Origin: NORP240 sp038134485
GTDB taxonomy: Bacteria > Pseudomonadota > Gammaproteobacteria > Pseudomonadales > Pseudohongiellaceae
Assembly (NCBI GenBank): GCA_038134485.1
Contig: JAYPVG010000006.1
Coordinates: 50,492-114,491, forward strand
Reading direction: 5' to 3'
DNA: 64,000 nucleotides
Within the stretch, counting starts at the first letter, position 1. Each line of letters starts with the position of its first letter. Of this stretch, positions 45,148 to 54,273 are shown piece after piece. The position numbers and the translations under genes are program-made. The notes under the pieces are model-generated. The model was not told the origin of the DNA, did not search any database, and saw only the letters and a program-made list of their open reading frames with translations.

Positions 45148-45786
45148 CTATCGGGAAGCCGCTTCAGCCTCGCGAACGAGGGAATCCTTACGCTCTTCCA
45201 GCTCGCCAATAAGGTCTTTAGCTAAGGGTTCAAGCAAGTTTCCCTGATCGTCCACGTTGTCATACTTGGTTTGCTCATTGGTCAGCACGTCCACCAGCTC
45301 TTCGGCTACCAGGATAGCTTCTCGATAAAGGGCATTGGCATCATCAGAATCACCTACCCCGGACTGCAGGTCCGCAATCTGATTTTCCAATTCAGCAATC
45401 CTAGCCAGCTTCCGCTCGCGCTCCTGCTCTGCCTGCGCAAGAGCTTCCGCTTCCCGTTGTTGCTGGTCACGTATGCGCGCTTGCTCACGAGCTCTGGCAT
45501 CCGCTTCCCGTTGTGCAATTTCCGCTTGCTGGCGACGCTCGGCTTCAATCCGTTGCTGCTCCGCGATACGAGCCTGACGCTCCCGCTGCTCCGCAGCCTC
45601 TCGTTCGCGAGATTCTTCCGCCGCTATCCGGGCCGTCTCCTGCGCAGCGGCAATGCGAGCCTGATCGGCCGCTGCCTGCTCCGCTTCCATTGCGGCTTGA
45701 GACGCACAGCTCTGCAGTCCGGACAAAGCCACGACCAGAGCGATGCAGAGCATGTGCCTGCTATTAAGGATCCGAAACATATTCAT
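45148..45786 (-). CDS. Unidentified coiled-coil lipoprotein
   Basis: A protein of about 212 residues starting at ATG 45786; Met residues at 45810, 45780 and 45753 are alternatives. The signal ends in LQSC with the lipidated Cys27. Residues from about 32 to 140 are an almost unbroken helix made of Ala, Glu, Arg and Gln (TolA-like low complexity), ending in a leucine-zipper-like ARIAELENQIADLQS. A short acidic C-domain follows. Nothing identifies a function; such proteins often span or organise the periplasm. Confidence 0.8.
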   Translation of the reverse strand: MNMFRILNSRHMLCIALVVALSGLQSCASQAAMEAEQAAADQARIAAAQETARIAAEESREREAAEQRERQARIAEQQRIEAERRQQAEIAQREADARAREQARIRDQQQREAEALAQAEQERERKLARIAELENQIADLQSGVGDSDDANALYREAILVAEELVDVLTNEQTKYDNVDDQGNLLEPLAKDLIGELEERKDSLVREAEAASR

Positions 45787-46083
45787 AATTCTCGCCAACT
45801 TGCTTACCATTTATGTCCTGTCGCCGCAGGGCATCCCGGCATGAGCGCCCGCGCCATGTGCGCGATCGGCGCCGAGCTTCTCGCAGGATGTTAACTCCAC
45901 CTCATTGAAAAATGGAGAATTTACATCGAATTTGTGGAGTTTGTCATATTTTTGGGCGATAAATCGGACAGGAACAAGTAGAATTTGGCGAATCCATGCC
46001 TGAAATTTCGGTAACTCTAGCCGAGAATACCTTGGCTACTGTGTTTGTAAAACCTGTTTGCTGCAAGCCCTGGGAATAACAAG

Positions 46084-47415
46084 ATGGCTTTTTCGCGCAA
46101 TTTGACCGCCTCTGTCTGCGGAATCCTGCTGCTGTCAGCCGTGAGCGTCCCTGCGGCGGTTCTGTTGCTGGCACTGCAACGAGGCGCCATAGTTTCTCAA
46201 GCTCCTGCATTGAGCAGCACCGAAATCGCCCGGATAGAGCAGTTGTTGATCGACTCGGCGCCCGGAGATGTCCGCAACTCTGAATTACGAAAGTTGAATC
46301 TCTCCGATCCAGAGCTAAATCTGCTGCTCAGATACGCCACGGAACTTTTTGGTGGGGAATCCGGCATCAACGGCAGAATTTACCTGCCGGGACAATCATT
46401 ACTAACGGAAGTTTCGGTACCACTCTCCACTTTTTTCCGGCCCATGTGGCTGAATCTGCGAGCAGAATTTTCCAACTCCGGCGATCGGTTGCAGCTTACT
46501 GCACTGCAGATTGGTCATCTCGACATACCTGGCAATCTGGTCGCACGACTCGCCGCCTGGGTCGAGCAGCGGTTCCTGGACGAGGATCCTGCCTACATCG
46601 AGATTTTAGCTCTGCTTGACAGCCTGCAGCGGATTGACATCTCAGAAGATCACCTCAATCTAGATTTCATGTGGGAACCGAGCCTTATCGCCCAATTTAA
46701 GAACCAGGCCCAGCAATTTTTGATCTCCGAATCAGATCAAATGCGCATAGTTCGTCATCATCAAAATTTGAGCAGGATAGTCAACGACATACCAGAGAGT
46801 ACGAGGGCCATTACTCTCTCGTCACTGCTCGGACCCCTGTTCGCTGGCGCACTCGAGCATTCACAAGATGGTGGTGATGCCGTGGCGGAGAATCGGACGC
46901 TGCTAATAATGCTTGCCGCCTACGTCAATGAGGAAGACATTGCTCAATGGCTACACGCAGACCTCGCCGCAGATCTGGCCAATCTTAAAGCGATCGAAGT
47001 AAGAATTCAGAGGCGTCGGGATCTGGCTCAGCATGTTGTCGCCAGCGCTGCCATCGCAGCCTCCGCAGGCGCAGGAGTGGCTCAAGTCATTTCCAATGTT
47101 AAAGAAAATTACGATGCCCGTTATCGAACCGGTTTTAGCTTCTCCGACCTGACTGCCAACACTGCCGGCCTGGCTTTAGGTACTCTGGCCACTGAATCAA
47201 CCAAAATGGCTCTGGAAATGCAGCGGCGACTCAGCAAGCTAGAAAGCGATGCTGATTATTTACCGCCTCTGGGAAGTAATCGGGACGGATTGTCTCAAGG
47301 CGATTTTAATGCTCTTTATGGGCAACAAAACAGCGATGACTATCGGATTCGAGTCAAAGAAATAACAAGCCTTATCTATCAACAACCACTGTTTGAGGGC
47401 CTTGTTCCAGATTGA
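46084..47415 (+). CDS. Unidentified membrane-anchored protein
   Basis: I do not recognise this 443-residue protein. It has an N-terminal signal anchor (about residues 10-32). A possible beta domain at about 85-150 includes GRIYLPGQSLLTEVSVPLS. A long helical region follows, and a small-residue hydrophobic stretch at about 318-335 (VVASAAIAASAGAGVAQVI) may be a second membrane segment. Divergent from the coiled-coil lipoprotein gene; no operon partner. Confidence 0.75.
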   Translation: MAFSRNLTASVCGILLLSAVSVPAAVLLLALQRGAIVSQAPALSSTEIARIEQLLIDSAPGDVRNSELRKLNLSDPELNLLLRYATELFGGESGINGRIYLPGQSLLTEVSVPLSTFFRPMWLNLRAEFSNSGDRLQLTALQIGHLDIPGNLVARLAAWVEQRFLDEDPAYIEILALLDSLQRIDISEDHLNLDFMWEPSLIAQFKNQAQQFLISESDQMRIVRHHQNLSRIVNDIPESTRAITLSSLLGPLFAGALEHSQDGGDAVAENRTLLIMLAAYVNEEDIAQWLHADLAADLANLKAIEVRIQRRRDLAQHVVASAAIAASAGAGVAQVISNVKENYDARYRTGFSFSDLTANTAGLALGTLATESTKMALEMQRRLSKLESDADYLPPLGSNRDGLSQGDFNALYGQQNSDDYRIRVKEITSLIYQQPLFEGLVPD

Positions 47416-47524
47416 TGAAACGGGTTGTCAGCAAGTCTTTACCGCATTGCTACCGGCTTCCATTCTTACCATGCCTGTTGTATAAATCGCCCTTCGCCCA
47501 CCCCCATCACCCGGGCTTCACGCC

Positions 47525-48757
47525 ATGAGCAAGAAAGGTTTCACCACAACCAACATCCACTCCGATCGACGCGGTAAACCAGAACATGGAGTATTGCATA
47601 AAGCTGTCCATACGTCGGTGGCCTACGGTTACGAGGATGCCCGGCATCTCGCTGAAGTGTTTCAGGGCACCAGAGCGGGTTACAACTACGGCCGACAACT
47701 CAACCCAACGGTCACTGCCCTGCAAGATCGTATTACGGGAATGGAGGAAGGAATTGCCAGCGTGGCATTTGCGACCGGCATGGCTGCCATCGGTTCAACC
47801 ATGTTGAGCTTGCTCAGGGCGGGCGACCACATCATTTCCAGTGCGTTCCTGTTTGGGAATACCAACAGCCTTTTACTGACTCTGCAGCAATTGGGCATAG
47901 AAGTGAGTCTGGTGGATGCAACAGAAGTCGACAACGTGGCTGCGGAAATCCGGGAATCGACCCGCCTTGTATTTGTTGAAACCATAGCAAATCCGGTTAC
48001 CCAGATAGCCGATCTCGTCGGCATTGGGCAGCTTTGCCAGGATAAGAACATCCTGTTTTGCGTTGACAATACTATGACGTCGCCCTACCTTTTTCGACCC
48101 AGAACGGTCAGGGCCAGCCTGGTCATCAATGCCTTGACCAAGTATATCGGCGGTCATGGGAATGCCCTTGGTGGGTGCGTGACTGATACGGGGCTGTATG
48201 ACTGGTCCAGTTTCCCCAATCTGTACGATAACTATAAAACCGGTGACAGCAAACTATGGGGTATCACCCAAATCAAGAAAAAAGGCTTGCGAGACTTTGG
48301 CGCCAGCCTGGGGCCGGAAGCAGCTCATCATCTCGCGGTAGGCTCCGAAACTCTGGCATTGAGAATGGAAAAGTCCTGCAGTACCGCAATGACACTGGCC
48401 AATTTCTGTAATGAGCATCCCAGAATAATGAATGTGTATTATCCGGGGCTGCCAATTCATCCTCAGCACCAGCGAGCCAGGTCACTCTTCGGCGGATTCG
48501 GAAGTATTTTCAGCATTGATCTCCCTGAGGATCTTGACTGCTTCGATTTCTTAAACAAGCTTGACTGTGTGATCAGTTCCAGCAATCTGGGCGATGTCCG
48601 AACATTGGGGATTCCTGTAGCGCACACTATTTATCATGAAATGGGCCCCGAGCGTCGTGCCTCAATGGGGATTGCCGATTCCATGATTCGCTTCTCCGTA
48701 GGCATTGAAGACGTCGAAGATTTACTGGAAGATTTTAGCCAGGCATTATCAAATTAA
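47525..48757 (+). CDS. Cystathionine gamma-synthase family PLP enzyme
   Basis: A 410-residue fold-type I PLP enzyme of the Cys/Met metabolism family. The PLP lysine is K206 in NALTKYIGGHGNALGG; other pieces are YNYGRQLNPTVTAL and VDNTMTSPYLFRP. This family contains MetB, MetC, MetZ and methionine gamma-lyase, which cannot be separated with confidence by eye. It is followed by a small Rieske protein gene 61 bases on. Confidence 0.88.
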   Translation: MSKKGFTTTNIHSDRRGKPEHGVLHKAVHTSVAYGYEDARHLAEVFQGTRAGYNYGRQLNPTVTALQDRITGMEEGIASVAFATGMAAIGSTMLSLLRAGDHIISSAFLFGNTNSLLLTLQQLGIEVSLVDATEVDNVAAEIRESTRLVFVETIANPVTQIADLVGIGQLCQDKNILFCVDNTMTSPYLFRPRTVRASLVINALTKYIGGHGNALGGCVTDTGLYDWSSFPNLYDNYKTGDSKLWGITQIKKKGLRDFGASLGPEAAHHLAVGSETLALRMEKSCSTAMTLANFCNEHPRIMNVYYPGLPIHPQHQRARSLFGGFGSIFSIDLPEDLDCFDFLNKLDCVISSSNLGDVRTLGIPVAHTIYHEMGPERRASMGIADSMIRFSVGIEDVEDLLEDFSQALSN

Positions 48758-48818
48758 GCACCTGTAGATCGGGGGCAAGGGTAGTCTTGATTTCCATGAT
48801 CATAATAGGTCGAAAACA

Positions 48819-49160
48819 ATGATTTGTGTGGGTAGCAGGGACGATATAGTAGAGGGACAATCAAAAGGATTCGACCTCGAAGGCGCCTATCTTTTCGCGG
48901 TGAAACGCGACGATCAGATATACCTTTACCGAAATCGCTGCCCCCATCTTGGCACACCTCTGGAGTGGGAAGAAGACACCTTCCTTGATCCTGATGGAGC
49001 ACTAATTCAGTGCGCCACCCATGGCGCCTTGTTTGAGGTTGAAACTGGACGGTGTATTTCCGGTCCCTGCTTGGGCGAATATCTTCAGGAGATTCCTTTC
49101 GTTCTGGTCAACGGACTTATCATGGTTGAAGAGTACAACCTGGGGAAACGCAATACGTAG
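48819..49160 (+). CDS. Small Rieske [2Fe-2S] protein
   Basis: A 113-residue soluble Rieske ferredoxin. Cluster ligands are Cys41 and His43 in CPHLGTPLEW and Cys65 and His68 in CATHGALFE. There is no signal peptide, so it is cytoplasmic. It resembles NirD/oxygenase-ferredoxin-type proteins, but no oxygenase or reductase is nearby, so its electron partners are unknown. Confidence 0.88.
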   Translation: MICVGSRDDIVEGQSKGFDLEGAYLFAVKRDDQIYLYRNRCPHLGTPLEWEEDTFLDPDGALIQCATHGALFEVETGRCISGPCLGEYLQEIPFVLVNGLIMVEEYNLGKRNT

Positions 49161-49172
49161 TGCTATCTCGAT

Positions 49173-49889
49173 TCAAAGCTTTACAGGAACCCTGTGCGCA
49201 ACTTTAATTTCCTGCGGCGATAGCATTACCTTGTAAGCAAATAATTCGACTCCGACACCCGCAGCTTTGCGCAGTAGACTCCCATAATCCGCATCAATGT
49301 AATCTGCTGGTGCTACCTCATCAATGCCAGAATGCTGAACACAGAACAGCAGCACCGCTCGCTGTCCCCGGGCTTTTATTTCGATTAGCTCCCTCAGATG
49401 TTTCTGGCCTCGAGTCGTAATCGCATCCGGGAATACGCCCTGCCCGCCTCCAAGCCCCAGGGTGACACTCTTGACCTCAACATAGCACTCTCGGGCTGCG
49501 TTTCCCTCTGCCCGTTCGAGCAAAAAATCAATGCGGCTATTTTCTTCGCCAAATCTAACCTCTCGCCTGCGATTGCCGTAGCCTCTCAATTCCCTCACTA
49601 TCCCGGCCTCCAGGGCTTCTTCGACCAAATAATTAGCCCTGCCTGGATTGATGCCGATAAGTTCGCCACTGTCGTTTTCAACCATCTCCCATGTGGATGA
49701 ATATTTGCGCCTGGGGTTATCTGAGGTAGAAAACCAGACGCGCCAGCCTGGTTCGCAGCAGTTGAGCATGGATCCGGTGTTGGGGCAATGTAGTGTCAGA
49801 ACAGAACCATCATCGGTTTCAATATCCGCGAGAAACCTCTTGTAACGTTTAAGCAGTATCCCTTCACGAAGTGCTGGTACGAACTCCAT
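49173..49889 (-). CDS. sfsA: SfsA family protein, DNA/RNA-binding nuclease-fold
   Basis: A 238-residue SfsA protein. Typical segments are LLKRYKRFLADIE, CPNTGSMLNCCEPG, ENSRIDFLLE, CYVEVKSVTLG and AVLLFCVQH. The family was linked to sugar fermentation in E. coli and binds nucleic acid; its fold resembles nucleases. Convergent with the Rieske gene; 20 bases downstream of the aminotransferase. Confidence 0.94.
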   Translation of the reverse strand: MEFVPALREGILLKRYKRFLADIETDDGSVLTLHCPNTGSMLNCCEPGWRVWFSTSDNPRRKYSSTWEMVENDSGELIGINPGRANYLVEEALEAGIVRELRGYGNRRREVRFGEENSRIDFLLERAEGNAARECYVEVKSVTLGLGGGQGVFPDAITTRGQKHLRELIEIKARGQRAVLLFCVQHSGIDEVAPADYIDADYGSLLRKAAGVGVELFAYKVMLSPQEIKVAHRVPVKL

Positions 49890-49909
49890 TATCGTTACTG
49901 TCAGCCTGC

Positions 49910-51067
49910 CTAGCTGGATAGGGCCGACTGAAGCCGTTCAACGCCCAGCTTCAGGTCTTCCATGTCGGTAGTGAATGCAAAGCGCACATACCTGCGGGCC
50001 TGGTACTCGCCAAAGTCCGTTCCCGGCGTGATCGCGACACCATGCTGGTCCAGCATTCGTTGACAGAATTCCTCACTGTTGTCGGAAAATTTTTCGATAC
50101 CGGCATAGAGATAAAATGCTCCCTCGGTAGCAACGGGAATGGTAAAACCAATATCCCGCAAAGCCTGGGTCAGAAAATTTCGCCTGTCACGAAATGCCAG
50201 ACGTCGACTTTCAAAGATTTCCATGGTGGCTGGTTCGAATGCTGCCAGCGCTGCATGCTGGGCAATAGTTGATGCCGCAATAAAAAGGTTTTGTGCCAGA
50301 ACATTAACCCTTTCAGCACAGTGTTCCGGCACAACGATCCAGCCAATTCGCCAACCGGTCATGCCAAAATATTTGGAAAAGCTGTTGACCACAAACCCTT
50401 CGTCGGTAACTTCGAGCAAACTCGGCAGATCCTCAACAAAATGGAGTCCGTGATAGATTTCATCCATAACTGTGTGCAGCTCTTTTCTAACCGCCCATTC
50501 CTGCAGTTCCATTAGACGCTGTCTATCTATAATTGTACCGCTAGGGTTCGCGGGGGAAGCCAGCCAGAGACCGGATGTCCTGTCGCTATAATTGCGTTCA
50601 AGTAGTTGCACCGATGGCTGAAAACCGGTTTCCTGATCAACCGGAATCAGCCTGGGGATTGCCCCCATTAATCGAATGAAGTTTCTGTTGCAGGGATAAG
50701 CGGGATCAGCCAGCAAAATTTCATCTTCGGGATCGATTAACAGATTAGCGAGCAGATTTAGTCCCCCGCTTGCACCAGGGGTGATAAATATCCGATTACG
50801 GTCTACCCGAATCCCGTAGCGCTGCTCACAGAACTCGCTTATCGCTTCACGCAAAGGTTCAATGCCGGCAGCATTGGAGTATTGGGTATAGCCGCTATTC
50901 AGAGCACGCCGGGCGGCTTCGATAATCGGTGCAGCTGTTGTGAAATCGGGCTCGCCCACCTCCATGTGAACGATTCTGTGGCCTGCTGCCTCCAATTCCT
51001 TGGCTCGCTGCAGCACCTTCATCACCCTGAAGGGATTTACCTGACCTGTTTTTTTTGAAATTTTCAC
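49910..51067 (-). CDS. Class I/II PLP-dependent aminotransferase
   Basis: A 385-residue fold-type I aminotransferase. The PLP lysine is K232 in NSFSKYFGMTGWRIGW; MEVGEPDFTT and ASPANPSGT are family motifs. Substrate is not fixed by sequence; similar genes are annotated as alanine or aromatic aminotransferases. The start is GTG 51067. Runs in the same direction as sfsA and may be co-transcribed with it. Confidence 0.93.
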   Translation of the reverse strand: MKISKKTGQVNPFRVMKVLQRAKELEAAGHRIVHMEVGEPDFTTAAPIIEAARRALNSGYTQYSNAAGIEPLREAISEFCEQRYGIRVDRNRIFITPGASGGLNLLANLLIDPEDEILLADPAYPCNRNFIRLMGAIPRLIPVDQETGFQPSVQLLERNYSDRTSGLWLASPANPSGTIIDRQRLMELQEWAVRKELHTVMDEIYHGLHFVEDLPSLLEVTDEGFVVNSFSKYFGMTGWRIGWIVVPEHCAERVNVLAQNLFIAASTIAQHAALAAFEPATMEIFESRRLAFRDRRNFLTQALRDIGFTIPVATEGAFYLYAGIEKFSDNSEEFCQRMLDQHGVAITPGTDFGEYQARRYVRFAFTTDMEDLKLGVERLQSALSS

Positions 51068-51452
51068 CTAATTTTCAGTTGGTTGTGCTTACTAGTCAGT
51101 GGTATTTGTAACTGTGGAGGTCCCCGGTCGAGAAACGCATCGTACATATAAGCTGTTCAATTACCCGCGCGAAGTATACTATCAATAGCGGCATGATTTT
51201 TCTAACTGTCTAATATTTAATGTATTTTTTCAGTAGGGACGACCAATCATCGGGATAAACTTTTTTATGGAAACCCTCATAATAATCTGGTAGTTTACGC
51301 AGCCTTTAAATTTTCATCGGTTCTGAGTTATCAGAATCTCGGTGAATATCAAGGTAATAGTCGACCGCATACTGCTTCATTAGCAAGTTAATCGGACAGA
51401 CCTTGATATTACAATTTCAGAAACCTTAGTGGTCAAAGAGGCATCGCGAATA
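51068..51452. other. Intergenic region between the aminotransferase and dksA, with a leader inverted repeat
   Basis: This divergent gap should contain both promoters, but no strong sigma70 pair stands out. A perfect 11-base inverted repeat, AATATCAAGGT (51345-51355) and ACCTTGATATT (51400-51410), encloses 44 bases and ends 42 bases before the dksA start, so it may fold in the dksA leader. The rest is AT-rich. Confidence 0.5.
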
Positions 51453-51896
51453 ATGTCTAAAGCTCAAGCCAGCGAATCACAACCAGTCCTGAAGAATTTC
51501 GTTCCCTATAAGCCAAAACGTGGAGAGGCTTATATGAATGAAAAACAGCGAGACCACTTCAAGCGAATTCTTCTGGACTGGCGAGATCAGTTAATGCAAG
51601 AAGTTGATCGTACAGTGCATCACTTGCAGGACGAAGCGGCAAATTACCCGGATCCGGCGGACAGGGCTACTCAAGAAGAGGAATTCAGTCTGGAACTGCG
51701 CACCCGCGATCGCGAGCGCAAACTTATCAAGAAAATCGACAACACTATCGAGGCAATTGCGCAGGACGATTACGGATACTGTGAATCCTGCGGTATCGAA
51801 ATCGGCATTCGAAGACTGGAGGCCAGACCTACCGCTGATAAGTGTATCGACTGCAAAACCCTTGACGAAATCAAGGAAAAGCAACTTCGCAGTTAA
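51453..51896 (+). CDS. dksA: DksA, RNA polymerase-binding transcription factor
   Basis: A 147-residue DksA that acts with ppGpp in the secondary channel of RNA polymerase. The coiled-coil tip includes DPADRATQEEE with the two acidic residues needed for activity. The zinc site has four cysteines in CESCGIEIG and CIDC. ATG 51453 matches DksA; an upstream start at 51429 is less likely. Adjacent to gluQ, as in Pseudomonas. Confidence 0.96.
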   Translation: MSKAQASESQPVLKNFVPYKPKRGEAYMNEKQRDHFKRILLDWRDQLMQEVDRTVHHLQDEAANYPDPADRATQEEEFSLELRTRDRERKLIKKIDNTIEAIAQDDYGYCESCGIEIGIRRLEARPTADKCIDCKTLDEIKEKQLRS

Positions 51897-51983
51897 ACTC
51901 TCTGGAGTTTACTTTCTGTCGTCCGGCAGGACCGCCTCGATTATTGCAAATTACTCACTGCAAACGGGCCGTTTTTGCCATTC

Positions 51984-52880
51984 ATGACCAAGCCAACAAC
52001 CTACACAGGTCGATTCGCTCCATCGCCCAGTGGTCCTTTGCATTTTGGATCTCTGGTCGCCGCCGTTGCCAGCTATCTCGACGCCCGTGCAAATCAGGGT
52101 ACCTGGTTGGTGAGAATCGAAGATCTTGATCCGGCACGTGAGCCCGAATCTGCCGCTGCAACAATCCTGGAGCAACTTGCGGATCATGGCATGCTGTCTG
52201 ATGGACCGGTTCTGTATCAAAGCCAGCGGCTAGACGCCTATCAATCCGCACTGGATTACCTTCGCAGCGGAGAACTCTGCTACTCCTGTTACTGCTCGAG
52301 GCAGCAGGTACGGGCAATGGGATCCGTATATGATGGACACTGCAGAACTGCCCTTCACCCGAAAAACAAACCCTCTGCGATCCGTCTGATGGTCGAAGAC
52401 CAGAGCATCGAATTTGAAGATCTTGTGCAGGGCATTCAGGCGCATAATCTGATGGCAGAAACGGGAGACTTTATCATCAGACGGAAAGATGGATTGTTTG
52501 CCTACCAACTCGCGGTCGTTGTAGACGATCACTTCCAGGGGATCAGCCATGTGATTCGAGGATATGACCTGCTTGAATCAACGCCAAGGCAAATCTACCT
52601 GCAACGCAAGCTTGGTTACAGATCACCGATCTACGGACATGTGCCCGTGATAACCAATGAACTGGGACAAAAGCTGAGCAAGCAACATTTTGCCACGCCC
52701 CTCGGAAGCCAGGAATGCCGCTCGATGCTGCATGCGGCTGTTGCGTACCTGGGATTAGAGCCGCCCGCCAATCAGCGCAAGTTGCGGGTCGAAGAACAGC
52801 TTGACTGGGCTATTCAGCACTGGGATATTCAGGCAATACCGCGTCTCGCTGCAATACAGCAGCCTCAGCAGATATCCTAG
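51984..52880 (+). CDS. gluQ: GluQ, glutamyl-Q tRNA(Asp) synthetase
   Basis: A 298-residue GluRS-like enzyme without an anticodon-binding domain that glutamylates queuosine in tRNA(Asp). The HIGH-like motif is in RFAPSPSGPLHFGSL and the KMSKS-like motif is KLSKQ; the zinc site is CYSCYCSRQQVRAMGSVYDGHC in part. ATG 51984 is chosen; a TTG nine bases upstream is weaker. It lies between dksA and cbrA. Confidence 0.95.
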   Translation: MTKPTTYTGRFAPSPSGPLHFGSLVAAVASYLDARANQGTWLVRIEDLDPAREPESAAATILEQLADHGMLSDGPVLYQSQRLDAYQSALDYLRSGELCYSCYCSRQQVRAMGSVYDGHCRTALHPKNKPSAIRLMVEDQSIEFEDLVQGIQAHNLMAETGDFIIRRKDGLFAYQLAVVVDDHFQGISHVIRGYDLLESTPRQIYLQRKLGYRSPIYGHVPVITNELGQKLSKQHFATPLGSQECRSMLHAAVAYLGLEPPANQRKLRVEEQLDWAIQHWDIQAIPRLAAIQQPQQIS

Positions 52881-52889
52881 GTAATCACA

Positions 52890-54242
52890 GTGTATCTACC
52901 TCGACCTCTTATAATTTCGATTGTGGCGGTAAGCGTCCTGATTCTGCTGGTTACGATAGTGTCTGACGTGTCACTGAATTCGCTGCTTGAAATATTCATA
53001 CTGGGGTTACTTTCAGCATTAGGCATCACCTGGGTTTATGAAAGGAAAGGCTTTGATCAAGGAATGATTGGACTGGCTTCCAATTCAGGTCCAACACTCG
53101 AAAAATTTGAACAAACACTCGCCGAATTAGAGGCGCTTAAACGTCGCCAGAGACAGATCCTTCAAGATCTGCCACTGGGAGTGTGTACTCTCGACAATGA
53201 CGAACGTATCACAGCATGGAATCATGCGCTGGAAAAGATGACATCAATTGGTCACAAGGAAGTTCAGGGTAGCAAGCTGACGGAAATGTCCGAACCCTGG
53301 CTATCCCTTCTTTACAATTTTGTGATCAGCGATTACACCCACCTCTACAAACAAAGTTTTGTACTTAATGGCACAAAAAGAACAGTCAATCTTCATAAGT
53401 CTCTGATCGACGAGAGCAATGTCAATAGCACCGCCAGAGGCGGAACTCTGATCCTGCTGGAAGACATTACCGAAACCGAAATACTGGAAGCAGGACTGAC
53501 TCACAGCGAACGCCTCGCATCAATTGGTCGGCTGGCAGCAGGAGTGGCCCACGAGATCGGCAACCCGATTACCGGCATCGCATGCCTGGCGCAAAACATT
53601 AGAGATGAGTACCAGGACGTAGAGCTCAAGCAAATGGCCAAGCTGATCGTGGAACAAACCGAACGCACATCTCGCATAGTTCAGTCACTGGTAAATTTCG
53701 CACACGCAGGGTCGGTCGCAGACGGTGACAATTCCAGTTTAATCCTGGTGAGGGACTGTATCGACGAAGCGATCACCTTGGTTTCTCTGGACAAGAAAGG
53801 CAAGTTCATGCGCTACCTGGTGGAATGCGAGGCAGATATCACCTTGCGCGGAGATTCCCAACGTTTTCTTCAGGTAATGCTCAACTTGATCAATAACAGT
53901 CGGGATGCAAGTCAGGCTGACAGCACGATCAAAATTGCCTGTGAGCTCAATACGAACCAGGTACGCATAATCGTAGATGACGACGGCATTGGGGTACCGG
54001 AGGCAGTAAGAGATCGGATTTTTGATCCATTTTTTACCACCAAAGAAGCTGGCAAAGGCACCGGTCTTGGACTTTCCCTTGTTTACAGCATTGTGGAAGA
54101 TTTACACGGCAATATTGATATAATCAGCCCTACCAATCTAGAAACTGGCCGAGGCACGAGTGTTGTCCTCACTTTTCCGGCGCCCGAGAACTTGGACCTC
54201 GGCGATCCCCCGGATCTAGGCAGCGAGACACTCGCCGAGTAA
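52890..54242 (+). CDS. cbrA: Sensor histidine kinase in the CbrA position (short form)
   Basis: A 450-residue membrane kinase. Two helices (about 7-25 and 32-49) with almost no periplasmic loop are followed by a PAS domain (about 88-200), a HisKA domain with phospho-acceptor His221 in GVAHEIGNP, and an ATPase domain with DDGIGVP and GKGTGLGLSLVYSI. Pseudomonas CbrA carries a long SLC5 transporter-like N-terminus that this protein lacks. Naming rests on position: gluQ before, an NtrC-type regulator 31 bases after, then a CrcZ-like RNA and pcnB. The start is GTG 52890. Confidence 0.85.
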   Translation: MYLPRPLIISIVAVSVLILLVTIVSDVSLNSLLEIFILGLLSALGITWVYERKGFDQGMIGLASNSGPTLEKFEQTLAELEALKRRQRQILQDLPLGVCTLDNDERITAWNHALEKMTSIGHKEVQGSKLTEMSEPWLSLLYNFVISDYTHLYKQSFVLNGTKRTVNLHKSLIDESNVNSTARGGTLILLEDITETEILEAGLTHSERLASIGRLAAGVAHEIGNPITGIACLAQNIRDEYQDVELKQMAKLIVEQTERTSRIVQSLVNFAHAGSVADGDNSSLILVRDCIDEAITLVSLDKKGKFMRYLVECEADITLRGDSQRFLQVMLNLINNSRDASQADSTIKIACELNTNQVRIIVDDDGIGVPEAVRDRIFDPFFTTKEAGKGTGLGLSLVYSIVEDLHGNIDIISPTNLETGRGTSVVLTFPAPENLDLGDPPDLGSETLAE

Positions 54243-54273
54243 GTCAATAACGAGCCCGAGCACGAAATTAACC

